Counted from the stretch's first letter, positions 8,596-16,682 are shown. The stretch is DNA of 32,152 nucleotides from Verrucomicrobiales bacterium (GCA_016795425.1 JAEUHG010000130.1:76093-108244); one strand, 5' to 3'. Made by a program: numbers and translations. Notes: generated by a model not told the origin, from the letters alone.

Positions 8596-9873
8596 TCAAC
8601 AGTAGACCAGGAGCGACTGCGAGATCGGATTGATGCGGTGGTGGTTCCGCAACTTGTCGATATAGGTCTCGTTCAACTGATGCCCGTCTGGCACCAGCAA
8701 CAATCCACTCGCGGTGTAGATCCCTTTGGCCAAAACCATGCCTGGCTTGAGTTCCGATAACGATACTTCCCGCTGCTTCCGGGGAATCGTCGCCCGGGGT
8801 ATCGATTTCAAAAAGATCGCCACCGCGTCCGGATCGAACATCGTCCCGCTCCGGTTCCGCAGATGCTCCACCGTCGTGCCGTGGTCGTAATTGCTTTCGG
8901 CATACGCCACCGCCACTGCCAACAGCCGGCCCAGCCGGGGAATGGACTCCCCTGCTAGACGTCCCGGGTACCCGCCGCCATCGTACTGCTCGTGGTGCGT
9001 TCGGATGGCCGCGCGAACCTCGTCCAACGGCTCCACGAAGGACGCCAATTCCTCGCCCAGGATCGGGTGTTGCTCGATCAACGCCCGCTCCGCCTCGTTC
9101 AAAGACTCGGGCACCTGCTCGAGCCGCCGGATCAATCGCCGCGGGACACCGACCAATCCCACATCGTGCAGCCACGCCGCCACCTCCAGGGCCCGTTGTT
9201 CTCCCGCCGAAAGCCCCGCGGATTGCCCCATCGACTTGCAGAGTTCATAGACCCGACGCGCCTGGATACCCAGCGTCGGATAGAACGTTTCCATCGTCTT
9301 CACGCACAACTCGACCGAGCGTTGGAGGTTGTGCTGCAACGCTCCATTGAGCTGTTCCAACTGTTGGTTCTGCTCAGCCACCCTCCCCACCTGCCCCGCA
9401 AGTTCCTGGTTCAGCGCTGCCAACTTCTCGTTCATCGCCTGGGTCGCCGCCTGCAGCTCGGCGTTCCGCGCCACGAGCTGGTAGCGCTGGACCGCACTCT
9501 CGATCGCGCCCAGGAACTCCTCGCGCAACCATGGCTTGATGATGAACCGGTAAATCTCCCCCTTGTTGATCGCCTCAATCACCGTCCCCAGGTTCAACAC
9601 GGCGGTGATCAGGATCCGCGTCGCGTCAGGCTGGATCTCCTTCGCCTGCGCCAAAAACTCGAGGCCCGTCATCCGTGGCATCTGGTGATCGGTGATGATC
9701 ACCGCCACCGGACCCGCCTTCAGTATCTCCAGCGCCTCCGCCGCATCCCCCGTCGCCACCACCTCATACCCCACCCGGATCAGCGTCTCCCGCAGAGCCA
9801 CCAGGACGATCTCTTCGTCGTCCACCACCAGCAGGCGGCGTAGTCCCGGGGCACTGGATTTGGTCGGGGTCAT
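8596..9873 (-). CDS. Response regulator with HD-GYP output domain
   Basis: 425 residues from the ATG at 9873, 11 bases after the upstream kinase stop. A longer in-frame start at 9954 would overlap that gene and adds nothing conserved. Residues about 10-130 are a receiver: LLVVDDEE acidic pocket, phospho-Asp in IITDHQMP, Lys in FIIKPW. A glutamine-rich coiled coil (about 140-200) leads to an HD-GYP domain with HD at 236-237 (LHDVGLVGVP) and HHEQYDGGGYP near 295-301. A C-terminal segment (LKPGMVLAKGIY) is common after such domains. HD-GYP proteins hydrolyse cyclic di-GMP, which would tie this two-component pair to the motile state. The usual Lys of HDxGK is Leu here, so activity is not certain. 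It is probably co-transcribed with the kinase upstream. Confidence 0.9.
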   Translation of the reverse strand: MTPTKSSAPGLRRLLVVDDEEIVLVALRETLIRVGYEVVATGDAAEALEILKAGPVAVIITDHQMPRMTGLEFLAQAKEIQPDATRILITAVLNLGTVIEAINKGEIYRFIIKPWLREEFLGAIESAVQRYQLVARNAELQAATQAMNEKLAALNQELAGQVGRVAEQNQQLEQLNGALQHNLQRSVELCVKTMETFYPTLGIQARRVYELCKSMGQSAGLSAGEQRALEVAAWLHDVGLVGVPRRLIRRLEQVPESLNEAERALIEQHPILGEELASFVEPLDEVRAAIRTHHEQYDGGGYPGRLAGESIPRLGRLLAVAVAYAESNYDHGTTVEHLRNRSGTMFDPDAVAIFLKSIPRATIPRKQREVSLSELKPGMVLAKGIYTASGLLLVPDGHQLNETYIDKLRNHHRINPISQSLLVYC

Positions 9874-9884
9874 GGGTCGCGGCG

Positions 9885-12065
9885 TCAGTCTTGTAGGATT
9901 TCCTTGAGCTTTTCCAGCACGCCGCGTTGCGACAACTCCGGAGTGACCACCCAATGCGCCCTCCGCAACAGCTCGGGATCCACCTCATCGCGATCGCGCC
10001 CCACCGGTCGAATCACCAGTTTCAGCCGCGGCAGCGCCTCCATCCACGCGCCCAAATGGGACGCCAACACCGTCCCCGGCGAATCCAGCAGCAGAAAGAT
10101 CAGGTCGTAGTTGTAGTCCCCGCCCCGCAGCACTTCCACCCCCCGCTCCAACGTGTCCGCCGTCGCCACATGATAGCCTTCCGTCCGCAACCACTCCGCG
10201 GTCGAGTTCAGGAGCGTGTTCGCCGCCCCATACATCAGGATCCCCCGGCGCCCCCGTGTCGGCCTCTTTCCTTCCTCCGTCGAGCCGCTGGTCTCGGTGA
10301 AATCCGCCTCCGGCAGACACACGTGGAAACTCGCTCCGCCCGCTTCGCGTGAATCCACCCCGATCGCCCCTTGGTGCTTCTCCGCAAACAGCCTCGCGTT
10401 GTAAAGGCCCAGGCCCGACCCCTTGCCCCCTGATTTCGTGGTGAAAAAGGGATCAAATATCAGGTCCAAATGCTCCTGGCGAATGCCGACCCCATTGTCT
10501 TGCACAGTCAGGCCGACGCACGGAAACCGGAGGGGCGCCCCATGCAACTGGCCCGTCGTTGGCCGCTCCGCATACCGCAGTGTCCGAAGCACCAATCGCC
10601 CGCGCTCCGGCATGGCGTCCGACGCGTTCAAAGCCAGGTTGATAATCACCTGGCGAAATTCGACGGCGTCGACATATACCGGCAGCGGTTCCTTCGACAG
10701 TTCGGTGGCGATCTCGATCCGGCGCGGAATGACCTTGCGGACCAATTCCAGCAACTCGCTCACGATCTGGTTCAAATCGTGATAATTGCGGTCCCCGGGC
10801 TTGTCCAAGTGCAGGTGCACGATCCGGTGAACCAACTGGCTCGCCTGCATGGCACTCTTCTTGATCAATCCCATGCCCTCGCGGAACGGATGCGTCTCCT
10901 CCAACTGGCTGAGAAAGGACTCGCTCAGCGAATGGATGCCCGCCATCACGTTGCTGAAGTCATGCGCCAGGCCCATGGTCAGGACCGCCAGTGTCTCCTT
11001 CCACGCCGCCGAGGTGAGAAGCTTTTCCGCCAGGGTTTGGCGAGTCACATCCAACCAGACCCCTTCGTATCCCAGCAGCAGCCCGCTGCGGCTGTGCAAG
11101 GGGTGCCGGTGTTCCATCACGTAACTCACCCGACCGGTCTCCACGTTGCGAACCCGAAACGTCGTTGTCACGGACTGCCGTAAACGCGACGCCTGCGCCA
11201 CCTGCTTCTGCAGTTCCCCGGCGTCGGCTTCATGAATGAAATCCCAAAACCGCGCGCGCCGCTGGCGCCAGTGCTCCAATGGACACCCCGTCAGCTCGGC
11301 CATGCGGCCACTGACATATTGGAAGGAAAAATCAGGCCGCTGGCTGAAGATCACCCCGGGCCAGTGCTGCGAAAGCCGCTCCAACTGGGCCTCCGCTCCC
11401 AGCAGGCGCACGAACATTTCCCGCCCTCCCGAGGCACCGCTCAAGTGGGCTCCCCACCCCCCTTCGGCCAACTCGGCTCGTGGCGGCAGTACCGAACTCA
11501 ACCGCACGGCGCTCCCCCCGGGCAACCGCGTCCGTTCGATTCGATACCAACCCGGCGAACTCCCCTCGGTGGCGGCCAGGATCAATTCCTCCGCCACAAA
11601 CGTGTCCTTCGCCGCCCGCAAACGGGCCAGATCCGCTCCCCACGTCGGACAACGCTCCTCCAGCAAAGACCAGCAGGATTGACCCACCGCCGCGGCCGCC
11701 GGAACCCCCAGCCAAACCGCCAACGACTCCGAAATGTCGAGGATCCGATCGCCGTCGTTCAAAGCAGCCCACCCCGCTTCCAGCCATTCCCGCGCCGCCG
11801 ACCGGTCCGTCAGTGACGAATCATCCGTGGCCGTTCGCGGAACGTCGAAGCGATCGGAATTGACAGGGTCTGCCTTCAAGGGTTCGGACAGTACAGTCGT
11901 AATTCCAGATCCCGGGGCTTGGGCCCGGGAGTGGGGTCCGGGAAACCCTGAGTTCCGAAGCAGCGCGAGGCTATCGTTGACGCGGAAGGAGTCAAATCCT
12001 CGGACGCGAATCCACGGGCGGACCACGCCACCCGGGCTGGCAAACCTCAGGAGTAGCTCTGCCAC
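9885..12065 (-). CDS. PAS histidine kinase with degenerate C-terminal receiver
   Basis: Up to 726 residues from a GTG at 12065, which overlaps the preceding gene by 19 bases. The first 75 or so codons look non-coding in composition and include a GC hairpin (11911-11929), so the true start may lie further in. PAS-like regions lie at about 95-190 and 245-345, the second with the PAS sequence FQYVSGRMAELTG. HisKA follows with MGLAHDFSNVMAGI (His near 367). The ATPase domain has N box NASDAMP, G1 VQDNGVGI and a glycine-rich GSGLGLYNARLFAE. The last 120 residues fold-match a receiver, but the acidic pair is replaced (ILMYGAANT) and the Lys-Pro motif is missing, so it should not accept phosphate normally. 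No membrane segment is seen, so the kinase is cytoplasmic. It is likely the partner of the HD-GYP regulator directly downstream. Confidence 0.85.
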   Translation of the reverse strand: MAELLLRFASPGGVVRPWIRVRGFDSFRVNDSLALLRNSGFPGPHSRAQAPGSGITTVLSEPLKADPVNSDRFDVPRTATDDSSLTDRSAAREWLEAGWAALNDGDRILDISESLAVWLGVPAAAAVGQSCWSLLEERCPTWGADLARLRAAKDTFVAEELILAATEGSSPGWYRIERTRLPGGSAVRLSSVLPPRAELAEGGWGAHLSGASGGREMFVRLLGAEAQLERLSQHWPGVIFSQRPDFSFQYVSGRMAELTGCPLEHWRQRRARFWDFIHEADAGELQKQVAQASRLRQSVTTTFRVRNVETGRVSYVMEHRHPLHSRSGLLLGYEGVWLDVTRQTLAEKLLTSAAWKETLAVLTMGLAHDFSNVMAGIHSLSESFLSQLEETHPFREGMGLIKKSAMQASQLVHRIVHLHLDKPGDRNYHDLNQIVSELLELVRKVIPRRIEIATELSKEPLPVYVDAVEFRQVIINLALNASDAMPERGRLVLRTLRYAERPTTGQLHGAPLRFPCVGLTVQDNGVGIRQEHLDLIFDPFFTTKSGGKGSGLGLYNARLFAEKHQGAIGVDSREAGGASFHVCLPEADFTETSGSTEEGKRPTRGRRGILMYGAANTLLNSTAEWLRTEGYHVATADTLERGVEVLRGGDYNYDLIFLLLDSPGTVLASHLGAWMEALPRLKLVIRPVGRDRDEVDPELLRRAHWVVTPELSQRGVLEKLKEILQD
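11911..11929. other. GC-rich hairpin in the 5' part of the PAS kinase ORF
   Basis: CCCGGG (11911-11916) and CCCGGG (11924-11929) pair as a 6-bp stem with a 7-base loop. No T-run follows. Because the surrounding codons do not look protein-coding, it may lie in an untranslated leader rather than in the gene. Confidence 0.3.
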
Positions 12066-12433
12066 ACCCCGCCGGCGGGCGGAGCAAATGACCGATGAAG
12101 ACGTCGAAGATCGTGGCGGCTCTTCTCAATCGAGGCGCGCTCCGCCTCGGCAGCGGTCCGCTGCTGGCCCAGCCAATCGAGATTCCGCAATTCGAGAAGG
12201 ACGAGTTCGGACACCAGGACCCGGCGGGTCTCCCGGTCGGCTGCCGACCACGGCGCCGAGCGATGCTCGGCTTCGAGGATCTCCGATTGCAGCCGTTTCT
12301 TCGTTTCCTGCACCAGCAGCACTTCCTCCCAAGCAGCCGCCTGGATCGAGACACCTTCGCGCTCCGTCAGTCGTCGCCATTCGGCGAACAACTGTCCAAA
12401 CGGCTCGGGCAAAGGACGGGCGGCGGCTGGCAT
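12047..12433 (-). CDS. Probable flagellar export chaperone, FlgN/FliT-like
   Basis: 128 residues, almost wholly helical and rich in Glu, Arg and Ala, starting at the ATG at 12433, 18 bases after the fliS stop. The pattern of two long helices (VLLVQETKKRLQSEI; ELRNLDWLGQQR) and a tail ending in PAGGVWQSYS resembles short FlgN-type chaperones. The place after fliS is where fliT or flgN often lies. Such proteins hold hook-associated proteins or FliD in the cytoplasm before export. Primary sequence similarity in this family is weak, so this is a call from size, helical pattern and neighbours. A small helical protein of other function is possible. Confidence 0.5.
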   Translation of the reverse strand: MPAAARPLPEPFGQLFAEWRRLTEREGVSIQAAAWEEVLLVQETKKRLQSEILEAEHRSAPWSAADRETRRVLVSELVLLELRNLDWLGQQRTAAEAERASIEKSRHDLRRLHRSFAPPAGGVWQSYS

Positions 12434-12451
12434 GACAACAGGTGCGCTACG

Positions 12452-12883
12452 CTATCCGACCATGGCGAATCCCGCCATTTGGGCCTCGGCAGGTTCCGGC
12501 GCCTTCGACAGCATCTCGCGCCAGGCATCTCTCAGGATGCCCAGGTGCTTGATGGTCTCGTGGATCCCGTCCTGCTCCTTGCGCAGATTGCTCTCTTGGA
12601 GACGGCGGTCGAGGTAGTTGTAAAGACCCCGGAGACTCGCCGCGACGTCGCCTCCCTCCCCCACATTCAATGCCCCGTTCAACTCGTCCAGAATGGCCTG
12701 CGCTCGCAGGATGTTGTTGTTGATCGTCTGGTTGCTCTCGGCCGGATCCTCCATATCGAATCCTTGGAGGGCGCGCTCCAGGAAGCGAATGGCACCTTCG
12801 TACAACATAAGCACCAAGTGACCGGGGGACGCGGTCTGCGTGGCGACCTGCAGGTAGGATTTACCGATGAGTTGACGTTTCAT
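12452..12883 (-). CDS. fliS: Flagellin export chaperone FliS
   Basis: 143 residues from the ATG at 12883. Longer in-frame starts run through the flgM-like gene in another frame and can be discarded. FliS features are clear: a YLQVATQTASPGHLVLMLYEGAIRFL block at residues about 8-33 (given here only as landmark), ESNQTINNNILRAQAILDELNGAL split by a turn, and a final amphipathic helix (IHETIKHLGILRDAWREML). FliS is a four-helix cytoplasmic chaperone that wraps the C-terminal D0 helix of flagellin and delivers it to the export gate. It is 31 bases downstream of the flgM-like gene and in the same transcript. Two flagellins in the window are its expected clients. Confidence 0.94.
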   Translation of the reverse strand: MKRQLIGKSYLQVATQTASPGHLVLMLYEGAIRFLERALQGFDMEDPAESNQTINNNILRAQAILDELNGALNVGEGGDVAASLRGLYNYLDRRLQESNLRKEQDGIHETIKHLGILRDAWREMLSKAPEPAEAQMAGFAMVG

Positions 12884-12914
12884 GTTGGGGCGACACTGAT
12901 GCCGACGTCCGCTG

Positions 12915-13178
12915 CTATTCGACCGGCAGATGCATGGCCAGCAGGTTCGACAGGCGTCGGATCGTCTCGGGTGGCGGGTAGTTGATGCTTCCCACCAAGG
13001 CTTTGGCACGATCGACGGCCTCTGTCCTGATCTCGGGCGTCTTTTGCAGAGCTTGTTCCACGGCAGCACTTTGGGCGAAGTTGACCTGTTCGGTCGGTTC
13101 CTTCGTCCGGCGCGCCTCCGTGCGTACCGTCGAGGCCGGGTTGATGCCTCCCGCTGGGTGATTTGATTGAACTTCCAT
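12915..13178 (-). CDS. flgM: FlgM-like anti-sigma-28 factor
   Basis: 87 residues from the ATG at 13178; a GTG at 13190 would add four. The N-terminal 30 residues are polar and disordered-looking. The C-terminal half follows the FlgM pattern: TEQVNFAQSAAVEQAL, a PEIR core followed by EAVDRAKALVGSINY, then PPPETIRRLSNLLA. FlgM binds FliA (sigma-28) until the hook is complete and is then exported, releasing sigma-28. A well matched sigma-28 promoter 61-88 bp upstream and the adjacent fliS and FlgN-like genes support the call. Similarity is moderate, so an unrelated small flagellar protein is not excluded. Confidence 0.6.
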   Translation of the reverse strand: MEVQSNHPAGGINPASTVRTEARRTKEPTEQVNFAQSAAVEQALQKTPEIRTEAVDRAKALVGSINYPPPETIRRLSNLLAMHLPVE

Positions 13179-13238
13179 ACGACTTCTCACTTTCAGGCAG
13201 GCACAGAAAACTTAGTTGAGGTTCCCATCTTGCTATTA

Positions 13239-13266
13239 CTATCGGTGTATTCTCGTACACACTTTA
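13239..13266 (-). promoter_or_regulatory. Sigma-28 type promoter for flgM-fliS-flgN-like genes
   Basis: Minus strand TAAAGTGT (13266-13259, 7/8), a 12-base spacer and ACCGATAG (13246-13239, 6/8). The predicted leader to the flgM-like ATG is about 54 bases. The preceding lipoprotein gene ends at 13281, so the element lies wholly between genes. Confidence 0.8.
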
Positions 13267-13280
13267 GCGCAGGGATTCTC

Positions 13281-14024
13281 TCAGTGTCCCGGACACGTGG
13301 CCACAACCGCATTCGCGGCATAACTACCGAATCGACGGGGGGAATACAGGATCTCACCGGTGTCCGTCAGTTCCGCCGGCTTTCCCGCATGCTCCAAATG
13401 ATAGCGCCGCGCCGCATTCGCCACCGCCGGCTCGCTGGCGTCAAAATGCTCGTCCACCGCCCACCAAACCTGCAGCCCGTCGCAATCCAATAACTGCAGC
13501 CGCCACCCCACCGCCAGCGGCGGGTAGGCCCGGAAATCCGTTACCTGCGCGAACAACACCGCGTCACACCCCGTCCCTTCGCGCAGTCGATCAAAGAAAT
13601 TCGTCGGAAATCGATCCGTCGTCGCCCATTGGCTTCGGCCCGTCCATTGGCGCAGGTTGTCGGGCATCACCGGCACCACCTCGAACCGCGCGTGCTTGCC
13701 CAATTCCGTCTGCAGCACCTGCTCCAACGTCGCCCGGCTGCCACCCAATTCCGGATCCACCCCCCGCGCCGTCACGGGCAGCACGGCCACGCGCTTCAGG
13801 CTGCGCGGCAGTTTCTCCCCGCCCAGGTAAACATTGCCCGGCTCATAGCTCGGCCCGACGATCGCCATTCGTTGCGTCAACCCGGCGCATCCCGCCCACA
13901 GCGGGACCGCGCAAAGCATCGCCAAGGCCCATCCCGAAACTCTCCACGCCCCACCCGCCATTCCCGCGCGGCCTGGCCGACCGCGGTTTTCATGGGATTC
14001 TTGCAGTGGCGTGGTGGAATTCAT
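13281..14024 (-). CDS. Predicted lipoprotein of unknown function in the flagellar operon
   Basis: 247 residues from the ATG at 14024, 14 bases after the fliD stop; an internal ATG at 13961 would give a shorter and more usual signal peptide. The hydrophobic segment WALAMLCAVPLWAGC ends in a lipobox with the Cys as the modified residue, so the mature protein should be membrane-anchored in the envelope. The mature domain opens with KRVAVLPVTARG, then TELGKHARFEVVPV, and later DAVLFAQVTDFRAYPP. This pattern is reminiscent of the alpha/beta fold of CsgG/LpoB/TolB-N type lipoproteins, but I cannot assign a family. Transcription with fliD suggests a flagellar or envelope role. Confidence 0.8.
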   Translation of the reverse strand: MNSTTPLQESHENRGRPGRAGMAGGAWRVSGWALAMLCAVPLWAGCAGLTQRMAIVGPSYEPGNVYLGGEKLPRSLKRVAVLPVTARGVDPELGGSRATLEQVLQTELGKHARFEVVPVMPDNLRQWTGRSQWATTDRFPTNFFDRLREGTGCDAVLFAQVTDFRAYPPLAVGWRLQLLDCDGLQVWWAVDEHFDASEPAVANAARRYHLEHAGKPAELTDTGEILYSPRRFGSYAANAVVATCPGH

Positions 14025-14038
14025 GCCGGCTTCAGGTT

Positions 14039-15745
14039 CTAGGTGCTCGAGGAGAATCGCGACAAATACTGCAGCTGCTGGTTGATCGACGCCTGCGCCT
14101 TCTCCATGGCAACGAAGCTGTCGATCATCCGGCTGCGATTGGCCTGCACGATCCGTTCCAGACCCGCGATCTGCTCGTCGATGTCGGAAGCCTGCTGGGT
14201 GAGCATGTCCTGCTTCTGCACCAACTGCCCCTCTTCCCCCGCCATCCTCTCCAGGTAGGCGTCAAATTTCACCGCCAGCCCGGAGTCGGTGTCCGTCCAC
14301 AACTCCTCCACGTCGTCCATGTTCTCGGCCAGGACTTCCGCCAGCTTCTCGGTGTCCGACAACTCCAGCTTGTCGTCATCGCTGTTCGACTTGATGCCCA
14401 GTGCCTCCAGATGCGAGAGGGTACCCGACAATCCCTGCACCGAGCCATAGGCCATCCGGCGTAGAGTCGAGGCGATGCTCTCGGCGTCCGACTCCGAGGT
14501 CAGCGTCTTCGTCGTCACCTTGCCGTCCGCATCCGTGGTGGAGGCGGTCTGGTTGGCGATCAGTGACTGAACGCGGTTGTATTCCTCGAGAAATCCAGTG
14601 ATCGCGGCCTTCACCTTCTCGGTGTCCGCCGCCACTGTCACCTTCACCGAACCCCCTTCCTTCAGCGCGACCACGCTCAATCCCTCAATGCCGGAGCTCG
14701 CCGAGGTGACGGTGTTCGATGTGCTGCGCAACTGCGCGCCGCCGTCGATGGTGTACAACAAATCCTTGCCCCGTGACAGGGAGCCGCTCGACAGGCGGGT
14801 GGCGGCGAGGAAATTTCCGCTGACATCCTCCAGCGCCATGCCCACGTCGCCGGTCTCCTTGTTGGTCAGGGTGAACCGGTCGTTCACATGATCATAACTC
14901 GCCGTCACACCGGCCGACGAGTTGCTGATGCGGTTGACGACATCGGAAAGTTTGTCGGCCGCGGTGTACTCGATCTCCACGCCGTTGATCTTGAACTTGC
15001 CGGTTCCCGACGTGCCAAAGGTCAGTGTCTCCGAAAGATTCGCCTCACCGACCAAAGCGGACTGTCGTGCGCTGCCCAGGGCCGCGGTGCTTGCCACCGT
15101 CGATGTCCCATTGTTGTACAACTGCGCCACCTTGAGAAAATTGCTGGTGTCGGTCGCGCTCCCGAGGGTGATGGCACCGCTGCCGGACAATTGGATCTTG
15201 TCCGAAGTCGGATCGTACGAGGCGGTGACGGTGTTGTTGGTGGCGGTGGCAATCTTGTCGAAGACCGCCTGCAGGGTGTCGGTGGTGGCCACCGTGACCT
15301 CCGCGCCATTGACCCGGAAGGAACCGGCGGTCACCGCGGTCGCGAATCCGGCGGTCGCCAGCGTGACGCTCGACACGTTGCTGGTGGCACTGATCGGTTT
15401 CCCGGCTCCCGTCGCCCCCTGATAGCGGGCCACCGTGGCCAGCTGTGAAAAGGCGAAAGTGTAGCTCCCCTGCGTCGCCCCATTCGCGGCGGACGCCGTC
15501 GCCACTGTGGTATCGGCGGAACTCGCGGTTCTCCCGCGGTACAGGCTCGCCTCCTTCAGCGTCGCGACGCGGTTCTTCAGCGTGCTCAGCTGGGTGATGA
15601 TGCTGCCGTACGCGTTGTTGCGCTGTTCGATGGCCGATTGCTCGCTCAGCAATCGCCGTTGCGGCAAACGCTCCACTTCCGACAGCTGGTCAACCAGCGA
15701 GCGCCAGTCGAGGCCCGAAGCGAGACCTGAAAGACCGAGGTCCAT
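14039..15745 (-). CDS. fliD: Flagellar filament cap protein FliD (HAP2)
   Basis: 568 residues. The N-terminus LGLSGLASGLDWRSLVDQL is the conserved FliD opening, which fixes the start at 15745. A coiled N-terminal D0 region, Ser/Thr/Ala-rich middle domains (with a flagellin hook-like motif KFKINGVEIEY) and a long C-terminal helical D0/D1 region (DIDEQIAGLERIVQANRSRM) follow in the usual order. FliD forms the cap that folds incoming flagellin at the filament tip. It is secreted by the flagellar export system and has no signal peptide. The sigma-28 promoter lies so close that the transcript would have almost no leader. The lipoprotein gene follows at 14 bases. Confidence 0.96.
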   Translation of the reverse strand: MDLGLSGLASGLDWRSLVDQLSEVERLPQRRLLSEQSAIEQRNNAYGSIITQLSTLKNRVATLKEASLYRGRTASSADTTVATASAANGATQGSYTFAFSQLATVARYQGATGAGKPISATSNVSSVTLATAGFATAVTAGSFRVNGAEVTVATTDTLQAVFDKIATATNNTVTASYDPTSDKIQLSGSGAITLGSATDTSNFLKVAQLYNNGTSTVASTAALGSARQSALVGEANLSETLTFGTSGTGKFKINGVEIEYTAADKLSDVVNRISNSSAGVTASYDHVNDRFTLTNKETGDVGMALEDVSGNFLAATRLSSGSLSRGKDLLYTIDGGAQLRSTSNTVTSASSGIEGLSVVALKEGGSVKVTVAADTEKVKAAITGFLEEYNRVQSLIANQTASTTDADGKVTTKTLTSESDAESIASTLRRMAYGSVQGLSGTLSHLEALGIKSNSDDDKLELSDTEKLAEVLAENMDDVEELWTDTDSGLAVKFDAYLERMAGEEGQLVQKQDMLTQQASDIDEQIAGLERIVQANRSRMIDSFVAMEKAQASINQQLQYLSRFSSST

Positions 15746-15754
15746 GCATCCGTT

Positions 15755-15782
15755 TTATCGGCAAATGGCCGGAGAAAGTTTA
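15755..15782 (-). promoter_or_regulatory. Sigma-28 promoter for fliD
   Basis: Minus strand TAAACTTT (15782-15775, 7/8), a 12-base spacer and a perfect GCCGATAA (15762-15755). The -10 ends only nine bases before the fliD ATG, so transcription should start within about two to five bases of the start codon. Confidence 0.85.
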
Positions 15783-15812
15783 GAAGTCGCCCTTGACAAT
15801 AGTAAAAACATA

Positions 15813-15839
15813 ACCCGGTCGGCTTGGGGCCGACCGGGT
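15813..15839 (-). terminator. Rho-independent terminator of flagellin gene 1
   Basis: A perfect 11-bp stem (15813-15823 with 15829-15839) closes a 5-base loop. On the minus strand it is followed by TATGTTTTTACT. It starts 30 bases after the flagellin stop codon and insulates that gene from fliD. Confidence 0.9.
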
Positions 15840-15869
15840 CGTGATACCAACCGTTCGAGCAGACGATTA

Positions 15870-16676
15870 CTACGAGAGTAACCGGAGCGCCGATTGCGGA
15901 TTGGCGTTTGCCTGGGCCAACATCGCCGTGCCTGCCTGTACGAGGATGTTGTACCGGGCGAACTGGGTGCTCTCTTCCGCGACGTCCACGTCTTTGATGC
16001 GGCTGTTCGCGGCGGCTAGATTGTCTTTCAACACGCCGAGCTGTTCGCTCGTGTAGGTCAACCGGGCAATGTTCGCGCCGACGTTGGCGCGATCGGTAGC
16101 AAGTTGGGTGATCGCGTCCTTCACCGCGGTCAGTGCGGTCGCTGCATTGGAGGTCGTCGTCACGTCACCGGTGTTGTAGGAGTCGTACACATCGCCGCTG
16201 GTCAGGTCGACCGCGGTCATGTCGTACTTGTTGCCATCCTCGTCCTTGGTGACGCTCTGCGACGTTCCGTCGAAGAGACTCACGCCGTTGAACTCCTTCG
16301 TGCTCACGTCCTGGATATAGGCCTGCAGCGTCTGGAATTCCGCGTCGTAGAGATCACGATCAGCGTCCACCTTGGTGACGTCCTGCGACAGCACCGCGAG
16401 TTCGCTCATGCGATCCAGTGCCTTGCCGACCTTCTTCAGAAAACCGTCCTGAGTCTGACTGAAGGAAATCGCGTTGTTGATGTTGTTGTTCGCGGCCGTG
16501 ATGCGGTTGATCTGCGCGTCGAAACGCAGGGACACTGCCAAACCTGCGGCATCGTCTTCCGGAGAAACGATCTTCGAACCAGAAGAGAGGCGGGACAGGG
16601 ATTTCGACAACAGAGTCGACGATTCGCTGAGCAGACGAGCACCGGTTTGAGCCGAAACGTTAGTATTGATGACCAT
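15870..16676 (-). CDS. fliC: Flagellin 1 (sigma-28 dependent)
   Basis: 268 residues from the ATG at 16676, set by AAGGAG at 16688-16683 with six bases between. An upstream in-frame start at 16763 lies in the leader and is rejected. The protein consists nearly only of the D0/D1 helical core. It opens with MVINTNVSAQ and RLSSGSKI, has a short variable centre (about 130-190), and ends with ARYNILVQAGTAMLAQAN and PQSALRLLS. It lacks the large surface domains of enteric flagellins, so the filament would be thin-walled. It is exported by the flagellar system with help from FliS. It is monocistronic, with its own sigma-28 promoter, a leader of about 138 bases with hairpins, and a strong terminator. 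Flagellin 2 at 21398 is its paralogue. Confidence 0.97.
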   Translation of the reverse strand: MVINTNVSAQTGARLLSESSTLLSKSLSRLSSGSKIVSPEDDAAGLAVSLRFDAQINRITAANNNINNAISFSQTQDGFLKKVGKALDRMSELAVLSQDVTKVDADRDLYDAEFQTLQAYIQDVSTKEFNGVSLFDGTSQSVTKDEDGNKYDMTAVDLTSGDVYDSYNTGDVTTTSNAATALTAVKDAITQLATDRANVGANIARLTYTSEQLGVLKDNLAAANSRIKDVDVAEESTQFARYNILVQAGTAMLAQANANPQSALRLLS

Positions 16677-16682
16677 AAGAGA

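Noticed and set aside
13284..13296. Near-palindrome GTGTCC-C-GGACAC upstream of the flgM promoter
   Set aside because: It lies in the last codons of the lipoprotein gene and is short; chance is likely in this GC-rich DNA.
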